DNA from: KACC-23026 sp963829575
Lineage (GTDB): Bacteria > Bacillota > Bacilli > Bacillales > Sporolactobacillaceae
Direction of reading: 5' to 3'
Assembly: GCA_963829575.1 (NCBI GenBank)
Contig: CAWHJF010000013.1
Span: forward strand, 248,001-312,000
Length of the DNA stretch: 64,000 nt
Every line of letters begins with the position of its first letter. Position 1 is the stretch's first letter. A model generated the notes under the pieces. It was given only the letters and a program-made list of their open reading frames with translations, had not been told where the DNA came from and made no database searches. The position numbers and the translations under genes are program-made. Shown here one piece after another: positions 23,269 through 31,100 of the stretch.

Positions 23269-23859
23269 ATGAAAAAACATGAAGTGATTATTCCTGAAAA
23301 TCCAGTGTCACATTTCTTGTTTGTCAGTACTCGGTCTGCTTGGATTTGGTTGATTTTAAGATTATATGTCGGGTATCAATGGATCAGTGCCGGTTGGGAA
23401 AAAATTCATTCCGATGTCTGGACAGGTGGGAAAGCAGGGTTGGCCTTGCACGGTTTCATTCAGGGAGCATTGGCCAAATCAAAAGCAGCTCCTGGCGGCC
23501 ACGCTGATGTAACGGGTTGGTATGCAAACTTCTTGCAACACGTTGTCTTACCGAATGCTAAAGTGTTCTCAATCGTTGTCTCATACGGTGAATTTTTGGT
23601 CGGATTAGGACTTATTCTCGGTCTTCTTACAGGGGTTGCGGCATTCTTTGGTGGTATGATGAATATCAGTTATCTATTTGCTGGTACGCTTAGCACGAAC
23701 CCACTTCTTCTACTCTGTGCGACCATCTTGGTTCTCGCTTGGAAAGTTGGCGGTTGGTATGGACTTGACCGCTTTGCGCTCCCTTACCTAGGTACACCGT
23801 GGCAGCACACTGAACACAAAACTGGAAAACAAAAAAAACCGAACCAAACGGCTAGTTGA
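23269..23859 (+). CDS. DoxX-family membrane protein
   Basis: 196 residues with four to five helices, containing LILRLYVGYQWISAGWEKIH, SYGEFLVGLGLILGLLTGVA and AFFGGMMNISYLFAGT, the usual DoxX/DoxD core (membrane subunit type linked to quinone-dependent redox reactions such as thiosulfate oxidation). An insert of about 45 residues (HADVTGWYANFLQHVVLPNA) between helices 1 and 2 resembles DoxD/TQO-type members. Starts at ATG 23269 with GGGGG about 11 nt upstream. Electron donor is not deducible. Confidence 0.8.
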   Translation: MKKHEVIIPENPVSHFLFVSTRSAWIWLILRLYVGYQWISAGWEKIHSDVWTGGKAGLALHGFIQGALAKSKAAPGGHADVTGWYANFLQHVVLPNAKVFSIVVSYGEFLVGLGLILGLLTGVAAFFGGMMNISYLFAGTLSTNPLLLLCATILVLAWKVGGWYGLDRFALPYLGTPWQHTEHKTGKQKKPNQTAS

Positions 23860-23872
23860 TTGTTTAGACGCT

Positions 23873-23902
23873 GCACACCCAATGTGGGTGTGCTTTTTTT
23901 TG
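23873..23902 (+). terminator. Terminator of the DoxX gene
   Basis: GCACACCC (23873-23880) / GGGTGTGC (23886-23893), then nine T residues. Confidence 0.9.
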
Positions 23903-23979
23903 ATTAGAAGTGTAAGATACAAGAAAAGAGTGGAACAAGCGTGAGAGGCTCTTAATTTACATAAAAATTTTCAGGGAAA

Positions 23980-24006
23980 AGAAGCATTTTTCCTGTGAGC
24001 CTCGTC
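23980..24006 (+). promoter_or_regulatory. Candidate ECF-type autoregulated promoter
   Basis: AGAAGC (23980-23985), T-run, and CGTC (24003-24006), resembling TGAAAC-N16-CGTC promoters of Bacillus ECF sigma factors but with 17-bp spacing and mismatches in the -35. It lies 31 bp before the ECF sigma gene. Confidence 0.35.
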
Positions 24007-24036
24007 TAATAAAGTAAGAGAGAAGTGGGGGGTACT

Positions 24037-24600
24037 ATGAAGAAGGGGAGTCCTGATTTTGAATATAATGAGTCTGACTCGTCAGACGACGTGCTTCTTA
24101 GTGACCTTATGTCCCAGCATGGTAATGAATTGACGAATTTAGCTTATTCCTATCTACATGATTGGGGACAGGCTGAAGATGTTGTGCAAGAGGTTTTTGT
24201 GAAGTGCTATCAGAAGCTTGCAACATTTCGCGGAGATTCTACCTATCGCACCTGGTTATATCGAATCACGATTAACAAGTGTAAGGATGTCAAAAAATCT
24301 TGGGCTTACAGAAATTTAAATGTTCAGCCACTTGATACCTTGTTCTCATTATCAAGTGAGGAAGAGACACCGGAAGAAGCGGCCTTCCGTCAATCTGAAA
24401 ATGAACAGTTAGCTCAAGTTTTGTTGACCCTGCCTATTAAATACAGAGAAGTTTTATTCCTTCATTATTATTCGGATTTGAAGATTGACGAAATTGGCCA
24501 AATGCTTAAGAAAAATGATAAAACCATACGCACGCGGCTGTTTCGTGCTCGGAAATTATTGAAACAAAAATTAGAGGGGGACCCGACTAATGGAAGATGA
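24037..24600 (+). CDS. ECF (sigma-70 group 4) RNA polymerase sigma factor
   Basis: 187 residues. Region 2: LTNLAYSYLHDWGQAEDVVQ, EVFVKCYQKLATFRGDSTYR, TWLYRITINKCKD. Region 4: LTLPIKYREVLFLHYYSDLK, IDEIGQMLKKNDKTIRTRLF, RARKLLKQKL. No sigma region 3, as expected. ATG 24037 follows GGGGGG by 6 nt. The 3' end overlaps the next gene, which encodes its membrane anti-sigma factor, by 11 bp. It likely responds to an envelope signal and transcribes its own operon. Confidence 0.9.
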   Translation: MKKGSPDFEYNESDSSDDVLLSDLMSQHGNELTNLAYSYLHDWGQAEDVVQEVFVKCYQKLATFRGDSTYRTWLYRITINKCKDVKKSWAYRNLNVQPLDTLFSLSSEEETPEEAAFRQSENEQLAQVLLTLPIKYREVLFLHYYSDLKIDEIGQMLKKNDKTIRTRLFRARKLLKQKLEGDPTNGR

Positions 24601-25912
24601 TCCGTTGAAACGCCTCCGTTCAAGCCTTGACGAGACCGTTTTTAAAGAGCAACATTTCACTGATAAAAATCGACAGGCCGTTTTGGATCAAATTAGAAAG
24701 TCAGAAGCCAAAAATCGAAAACAAAGGCGAACGATGAGCGGGTGGGGAACGTGGTTTAAACCGGTTTTGAGTGCTGCCTTCTGCTTGGTTCTATTGGTTG
24801 GAATCTTCTATGTAGTTGGGAAAAATGGGTTGATGCCTAATCATCAAGGGCACGACAACTCGGCGACCCAGCCCTCAAAGCTTACGAAAACGAAGTCCAC
24901 ACCCCAAGCGAGCCCATCTATGCGTGAAGTGACAGCGGTGCGATTAGCCAGTCCGAAAGAAGGATGGACTGGAGGAAAAGGCTGGATTGCCAAAACGACG
25001 GATGGTGGAAAAAATTGGGCGGTTCAGTATAAAACCAAGCAAACCGTTCAACAAATTTTTGCATTAAACGATCAAGAGGTGTGGGCGGTGCTAGGTTCTG
25101 ATGGGGCGAATGGGCCGTCAAAGTTACTTCATTCAACAGATGGCGGGAAGACTTGGATCTCATCTGGTATCGTTCCGAACGCAGGATTTTTGCATTTCAC
25201 CTCGAAAACCGGCCAAACGGCGATGATGGCTAACGAGGAAACCCAAGATGGCGGCCGGCACTGGACGCGGTTACCGATTCCTAAAGACACGGTTGGGAAC
25301 GCCTATTTTCATGATCCGAGCAATGGTTGGGTCGTGACCTATGCCAATCAAACGATGCACATTCAAAAAACGACAGACGGTGGCCAAACCTGGAATCCGG
25401 TGATGACGAAGCAACATGTGAAGGTGCTCAAGAATGCCATAATAAGGTCTGCAGGAACAAGCGATGCTTGGATTGAGTTAATTGGGGGTTCAGGGATGAG
25501 CCAAAGGTCTTACTCCGTCCTCCATACAACGAACGGAGGGAAGAGTTGGCAGAATGTACTAGCCCACTCGACGTCGGGAGGAGGACCCGCACCTGGATTT
25601 GGGATGTCACCAAATGTTGCCCAGAATAGCGGTTCAGCACCTGGTGCGTTCTATGTTGCCAGTACGAAAGTCGCCTTTATGGGTGGTGAATGCCAAGCCT
25701 GTAGTCAACCGAATACGATTGGTTGGACCAAGGATGGTGGAAAGTCCTGGCAGAACGGAACGGTTAATGTTGATGGGCATGGCCGTCAATTGCTGGCGAT
25801 TGCGAACGCTTTGAACGGTTGGTGGATCATAAACGATCCTACAAAACCTGCTGTTATGTATACGACGTCTAATGGCGGTAAGCGTTGGACAAAGGTTCAT
25901 AGTTTCAAATAA
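24590..25912 (+). CDS. Membrane anti-sigma factor with extracellular Asp-box (BNR) propeller
   Basis: 440 residues. A cytoplasmic head (1-62) is followed by one transmembrane helix (about 65-83, VLSAAFCLVLLVGIFYVVG), a Thr/Lys/Ser linker and an outside domain of about 320 residues with seven Asp-boxes: TTDGGKNW, STDGGKTW, TQDGGRHW, TTDGGQTW, TTNGGKSW, TKDGGKSW, TSNGGKRW. Such boxes mark beta-propellers of the sialidase/YCF48 type. Overlap with the sigma gene and this topology indicate an anti-sigma factor with a ligand-sensing ectodomain; ligand unknown. No zinc-binding HxxxCxxC motif in the head. Confidence 0.8.
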   Translation: MEDDPLKRLRSSLDETVFKEQHFTDKNRQAVLDQIRKSEAKNRKQRRTMSGWGTWFKPVLSAAFCLVLLVGIFYVVGKNGLMPNHQGHDNSATQPSKLTKTKSTPQASPSMREVTAVRLASPKEGWTGGKGWIAKTTDGGKNWAVQYKTKQTVQQIFALNDQEVWAVLGSDGANGPSKLLHSTDGGKTWISSGIVPNAGFLHFTSKTGQTAMMANEETQDGGRHWTRLPIPKDTVGNAYFHDPSNGWVVTYANQTMHIQKTTDGGQTWNPVMTKQHVKVLKNAIIRSAGTSDAWIELIGGSGMSQRSYSVLHTTNGGKSWQNVLAHSTSGGGPAPGFGMSPNVAQNSGSAPGAFYVASTKVAFMGGECQACSQPNTIGWTKDGGKSWQNGTVNVDGHGRQLLAIANALNGWWIINDPTKPAVMYTTSNGGKRWTKVHSFK

Positions 25913-25951
25913 CACGCTTTATGAAAAATCTCATTAGGACTTCAGAAGAGG

Positions 25952-25981
25952 AATCGGCGGTTTCACTGCCGGTTTCTTTTT
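25952..25981 (+). terminator. Terminator of the sigma/anti-sigma operon
   Basis: AATCGGC (25952-25958) pairs with GCCGGTT (25968-25974), one G-T pair, then TCTTTTT. Confidence 0.7.
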
Positions 25982-26041
25982 GAGCAAAAATCGAGTACAA
26001 TTTAAAAATATTTGATCGAGAGAAAAAAGTGGGGAATTTAA

Positions 26042-26563
26042 ATGTCTGTATTGAAGCGATGGGGTGCCCAGTATCATCCAATTGTGTGGACCATTATTAT
26101 GGGAACCATTTTTTCACGGATGTCTTTATTTATGACGATGCCTTTTCTAGCAATTTATTTATCTAAGACAACGCATACGAGTCCTCTTTGGATTGGCTTA
26201 ACCATTGGGGTTGGACCACTCACTAGCACATTCGTCAGTTTTATAGGCGGCAATTTGTCGGACCGGATCGGACGCAAACGGATTATGATAAGTTCGGTCA
26301 GCCTCTGGGTGTTGGTCTATATCGGTTTTTCATTTGCCCATTCCCTATGGATGTTTACGGCACTTAATATATTAAATGGAATGTGTCGTTCGTTTTTTGA
26401 ACCTGCCTCACAAGCGTTACTTGCGGATGTGACACCGAAAGATAAGCGTGCCAAGGTGTTTGGTCTTCGCTATTGGTCAATTAATATCGGGGCAATTTTA
26501 GGTTTAAAGAACAACACACTACTTGCTGCAATTATAACGGAAATAAAAACAAACAAAACCTGA
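26042..26563 (+). pseudogene. MFS transporter, C-terminally truncated
   Basis: The first ~155 residues are a normal MFS N-terminal half: IFSRMSLFMTMPFLAIYLSK, GGNLSDRIGRKRIMI (motif A), NGMCRSFFEPASQALLADVT, KVFGLRYWSINIGAILG. After INIGAILG the sequence becomes LKNNTLLAAIITEIKTNKT and stops at 173 residues, where about 400 are expected. No remaining C-terminal half is found downstream. Translation signals are intact, so the truncation is probably a deletion. Non-functional as a transporter. Confidence 0.8.
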
Positions 26564-26742
26564 CCGCCCCACACACCGAGGAGGTTCAAAAGTTCAAAGG
26601 GACCCTAAGCTCGTCCAATCCGAACCCGCATCCAAACTTGCTGGTTCATAATAAATGAATGGCAAACGAGGGGCTTTTCGCATTAGTAAAAGCAACAAAG
26701 TTTACAAAAATAGACTAAAATTAAAATCTAAATAGGGTGTTT

Positions 26743-26786
26743 TGAGGGGTCTGATCCTTGCTTCTTGGTCAGCCTCTTTTTCTTTT
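26743..26786 (+). terminator. Terminator-like hairpin
   Basis: GAGG...CTGA (26744-26754) pairs with TCAG...CCTC (26769-26776) with a bulge, followed by TTTTTCTTTT. It separates the truncated MFS gene from the ferredoxin promoter. Confidence 0.6.
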
Positions 26787-26793
26787 CTAGAAA

Positions 26794-26836
26794 TGTGAGG
26801 CACGTCACATTTATTTTAGTTGGAGAGCGCTATACT
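26794..26836 (+). promoter_or_regulatory. FNR/CRP-type activator site and promoter of the ferredoxin operon
   Basis: TGTGAGGCACGTCACA (26794-26809) is a perfect TGTGA-N6-TCACA palindrome. TATACT (26831-26836) is a good -10 box, and no -35 is needed: the site centre (26801.5) would fall about 41 bp before a start site near 26842, the class II activator position. Bacillus Fnr recognises this sequence. Confidence 0.7.
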
Positions 26837-26948
26837 TGACTAAGAAATGAGGGAGTTGGAGGCGCTTTGAGAGGTTTTGAAACTGGAAACCCAGGCACTC
26901 GATCGTTCAGTGTTCCCTTTCCCTTGCCAACTAAAAGGAGGCGAACCT

Positions 26949-27182
26949 ATGGCGTTTGTGATTACGTCTCCATGCATTGGAGAGAAGGCAGCGGAGTGTG
27001 TGCAAGTCTGCCCAGTCGATTGCATCCATGAAGGTGATGAGATGTATTACATCGATCCAGAAATTTGCATTGATTGCGGGGCTTGTGAAGCTGTGTGTCC
27101 CGTTGAAGCCATTTATCCTGAAGAAGAAGTCCCGAAAGACGAACAGAGGTTTATTCAAATGAATGCTGATTTTTTTAAATAA
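26949..27182 (+). CDS. 7Fe-type ferredoxin
   Basis: 77 residues. Cysteine pattern PC-x7-ECVQVCPVDC then CIDCGACEAVCPVEAIYPEE, the arrangement of [3Fe-4S]/[4Fe-4S] ferredoxins (FdxA type), with the acidic DEMYYIDPE loop. Small cytoplasmic electron carrier. AAAAGGAGG 7-8 nt before ATG. A cupin gene follows 22 bp later, and the promoter carries an FNR/CRP-like site, suggesting oxygen-controlled expression. A paralogue (61809-62042) shares the family and length; they are clearly related over the whole chain. Confidence 0.92.
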   Translation: MAFVITSPCIGEKAAECVQVCPVDCIHEGDEMYYIDPEICIDCGACEAVCPVEAIYPEEEVPKDEQRFIQMNADFFK

Positions 27183-27204
27183 GGAAAAGGCAAGGTGATG
27201 CGCG

Positions 27205-27525
27205 ATGTTTGTAAAGAAAATTGAGGATTATCAAATTATTGATCCAGAAAAAATGACCAAGCATATGGTCTTTAAAGAAGATAAAAGTCAAGCGTTCGTT
27301 TTGAATTTTGCACCCGGTCAATCGTTGCCTTCACATGGACATCCTAATACGCAGGTGTATCTTTTGGTTTTAGAAGGAGAAGGACGTTGCACCATTGATA
27401 CCACCGATTACCATATTAAAGAAGGGTTTGCGATCCACTGCAGCAAAAATCAAAAATTAAGCATTGAAAATAATAGTAATCTGTATCTGAGTATCTATGT
27501 GGTTTTAGCTAGAGAAACCGTTTAA
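27205..27525 (+). CDS. Cupin-domain protein
   Basis: 106 residues, one small beta-barrel: LNFAPGQSLPSHGHPNTQVY holds the HxH...Q/E pattern of cupin motif 1, and FAIHCSKNQKLSIENNS is motif 2 without the usual second histidine in its standard place (AIHC). It may bind a metal or act as a small sensor. AAGGTGATG upstream. Co-transcribed with the ferredoxin, so it may act in redox control or oxidative protection; the role is inference. Confidence 0.75.
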   Translation: MFVKKIEDYQIIDPEKMTKHMVFKEDKSQAFVLNFAPGQSLPSHGHPNTQVYLLVLEGEGRCTIDTTDYHIKEGFAIHCSKNQKLSIENNSNLYLSIYVVLARETV

Positions 27526-27602
27526 TCTGTTGGTGGGTAGAAATTCAGTTAGAAAAACGTGCCTAACCCTTACAGGACATCTGATGTGACCTGAGTTCAT
27601 TT

Positions 27603-27652
27603 AGGCGTCACCTTAGGAGTCGCCAAGTCCTAAGGTGACGCCTTGTTTTTTT
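27603..27652 (+). terminator. Strong terminator of the ferredoxin-cupin operon
   Basis: A 16-bp perfect stem AGGCGTCACCTTAGGA / TCCTAAGGTGACGCCT (27603-27618, 27628-27643), then TGTTTTTTT. Confidence 0.95.
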
Positions 27653-28006
27653 AACTTAATTCTTTGAATTTTGGTGATATTGAGCCGTATTCTTAACTGA
27701 AATTTTATACGTTCTTAACGCGCAAAAAGGGCCTCATCTCTTAAGTTTTAGCTTTGGAGGTGAGGATTTTTGTCTTGGTGGATGAACTTATATAGTATGT
27801 AAGTTACTTTTTTAAAAAGTTGACCATGTAAAGTTGCTCTTATTGAATGTGAAGCGGTTTCGATTCTGCATAACCAGAGTTAGAGGTGGAGGAGTGGTAA
27901 TTGAGGATGAAGTCCCAGGTTCTGCTGCGGGCAAACGGGGTGAAATCAAAAAAGAGTCTTTTTAAATTCAGAAAGGGTGCTTTCAAAATTTTATTAATAG
28001 TTAATG
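27653..28006. other. Long upstream region of the pullulanase gene
   Basis: About 350 bp without a supportable gene. The sequence is AT-rich with an imperfect repeat near 27700-27770. Confidence 0.4.
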
Positions 28007-28165
28007 TTGAAAAAATTTTGAAAGCGTGTACAATAATAATAGATTTGTAGAAATTTTATTTTTTTTGGCGCATTGTGCAAACGATTTCACTACAGAAAAG
28101 TTGAATCGTTTTTGCTGAGGAGGTGCACTCTATTATTTTTTAAGCAAACGCGCAATCGATTGCAC
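28007..28165 (+). promoter_or_regulatory. Pullulanase promoter with cre box and two LacI-type operators
   Basis: TTGAAA (28007-28012), 16-bp spacer, TACAAT (28029-28034). A cre site TTGAAAGCGTGTACA (28018-28032) overlaps the -10, as expected for CcpA repression. GTGCAAACGATTTCAC (28075-28090) and the near-perfect palindrome GCGCAATCGATTGCAC (28150-28165) match the operators of the maltodextrin locus. Confidence 0.75.
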
Positions 28166-28192
28166 AACAAAAAGGAAAAGGAGTTGAATTAG

Positions 28193-31100
28193 GTGAGAAA
28201 GTCGTTAAAACGCATTAGTTGGATCATGAGTTTCCTCTTGCTCTTCAGTTTGTTTCCTCAGTGGGGGTTAGAGGCTCACGCGGCAACACTAAAGCCTGTT
28301 GCAGATTCCAATGGAACGGTAACTTTTCAATATCAAGGAGATGCCAGCACGACTTCAGTTGTCGTTGCAGGGGATTGGAATAATTTTGATCCGAAAAACG
28401 GTGACCAAATGACCGAGGGAGCGAATCACGTTTGGTCAGTCACCACATCTGCTTTGCCACCTGGTGACCATGAGTATAAATTGGTGGTGGACGGGAATTG
28501 GATGACGGATCCGGCTAATCTAAATCAAGCAAGTGGGAATAGTGTGATCACGGTTCCTAGTCCTACAGGAACAGCACCCGTTGCAAATTCGGATGGAACG
28601 GTAACTTTCAAATATACGGGTGGAAGTGATACGACCTCTGTAGTTGTTGCGGGGGATTGGAATAATTGGGATCCTAAGAATGGTGCTAAGATGACAAAAG
28701 GGGACAATAATGTCTGGACGATTACTACGGCACCATTATCAGCTGGGGATCATGAATACAAATTTGCGATAAACGGTGGAACCATGTGGGTGACCGACCC
28801 AGGAAACACAAAACTCTCTTCGGGCAATAACTCGGTGATCACAGTGCCTCAACATGTTGGGGCAGATCCTACAGTCAACGCCGACAACACGGCGACTTTC
28901 CAGTATCAAGGAAATGACGCCACACAATCGGTCAATGTTGCGGGGGACTGGAATGGTTGGAGCGCAACCAACGGGGATCAAATGACCAAAGGGACAACCA
29001 ATATTTGGAGTGTCAAAACGGGTACACTCCCTCCAGGTCAGCATGAATATAAATTTGTTGTCGATGGAAGTAACTGGATGACGGATCCGAATAACGCTAC
29101 GCAATCGAGTGGTGGAAATTCAGTGGTTAATGTACCAGGTTTTTATAAAATAAATGCTCAAAGTCAAATTCAACAAAACACATCCGTCCAACTGACGGGC
29201 GTTGGTTTAAAGGCGGACGGCACGGATGAAGATCTAACCGGTATAGACTGGAGTGTGTCACCAAGCACGGCTGCTACTGTTGATGCTTCAGGCCAATTAA
29301 CGGCAAAAGCCCTACCAAGTGGGACAAGCAGTCAAGATGTTACCATTACTGGGGTAAAAGACGGGGCTACGGTAACGAAAGATATTAAGATTGTCGACAA
29401 GCTCACTGAAGTACCAGGTGGTAAAGACGTTGTTGTTGCAGGGGATATACAGTCTACTGTGCAAAAAAGTGCTTGGGATCCAGCGAGTGCGGCCACGCGG
29501 ATGCTTTATCAGGGAAACGGTTTGTATACTCTGACTTTAAAAAATGTTCCTCAAGGAAACTATCAATATAAAGTAGCAATTGGTGGCTCTTGGGCTGATA
29601 ACTATGGGGCCAATGCTGCACCAAATGGTGGGAATCTCTCACTAAGTGTTACAAAAGATGAAGATGTGACCTTTTATTATTCGGATAGTACCCATATTAT
29701 TGTGGATTCCACAACGTATACACCAGCCACACCTGTATTAAGTGGATCGGGGGTTCCAGCACATTCGAATCTTGTAGACTATAACTTAACAGGTGTATAT
29801 AGTACAACGCTTACCTTGAACCAAGGGACTTACAATGATTTGAAGATCACAGATGGTGACAAAACGATTGCCGTTAATCCGATCACGATCTCAAATTCTT
29901 CTGAGAGCGTGACGATCAGCTATGATGAAGTCACGGGCATTGTGTTTAACAATCTTTCAACTAAGTCCATTGATACAAGCAGTCTCTATTTCAATTCAAA
30001 AGACGCCAAATTCAAGAGTATTTATGGAGCCGTGACCAACAAACAAAAGGTCACATTTAATCTCCAGTCGAAAAAAGGCGATTTGACAGATGCCAAACTC
30101 GTCATGCAATCTGGGGATGGCACTCAGGTTATTGATATGAAAAAAGACGACAACTATAGTTCAGGTCAATACGAGCATTGGACCACGACTTATTCGCCGT
30201 CAACCATTGGTTTGTATCACTACTATTTTGTTGTGACGAATGGGTTTGATGTTAAAGCCTATGGCGATGATGATGGCTATTATGGCCCAGGTAAAGCTGA
30301 CAACATTGGAAAAGTCGGCAAATATGAAATGACCGTCTATGATTCCAATTTCCAAACACCAGATTGGATGAAAAATGCGGTCATCTATCAAATCTTCCCA
30401 GACCGCTTCTTTAATGGTGACCCAAGCAATGATTATGCCAATCAATTGGCGAGAGGCACAACACCATTTGAATTTTCAACCGATTGGAACTCTATTCCTG
30501 AGGATCCAAATATCGAGTATAAAACAGATGCAAATGGAAATGTCGTAAAGGATGCCAAGGGGAACCCAGTTATTGATCCAACTTATAAAGCCAATGTGGG
30601 CGATGGACTTTGGAACAACGATGTGTTCGGAGGGGATCTTAAGGGGATTCAAGATCGCTTAAACTATCTAAAAGCGTTAGGGGTCAATACCCTGTACCTT
30701 AATCCGATCTCAAGTGCAAGTTCCAACCACCGTTATGACACTCGAAATTACAAACAAGTGGATCCAATGCTAGGAACGATGCAAGACTATGCGAATCTAA
30801 TCTCTGAAGCTCACAAAATGGGCATGCATATCATTTTAGATGGCGTCTTCAATCATGTCTCGGATGATTCGGTGTATTTTGACCGATACGGAAAATATGT
30901 AAAGGCCGGTCAGCCAATTGGGGCTTATCAATATTGGTCCCGTGTCTATGACATGATGAACGCGAACAGTGGAATGACTCAGCAACAAGCTGAAACGAAA
31001 GTTCAAGCCAATCTTAAGGCTCAAGGCATTACCGATTTCCACTATAAAGATTGGTTTATTGTCAAAAACGTGAAAGACGCTAATGGCGTTTATGAGTATA

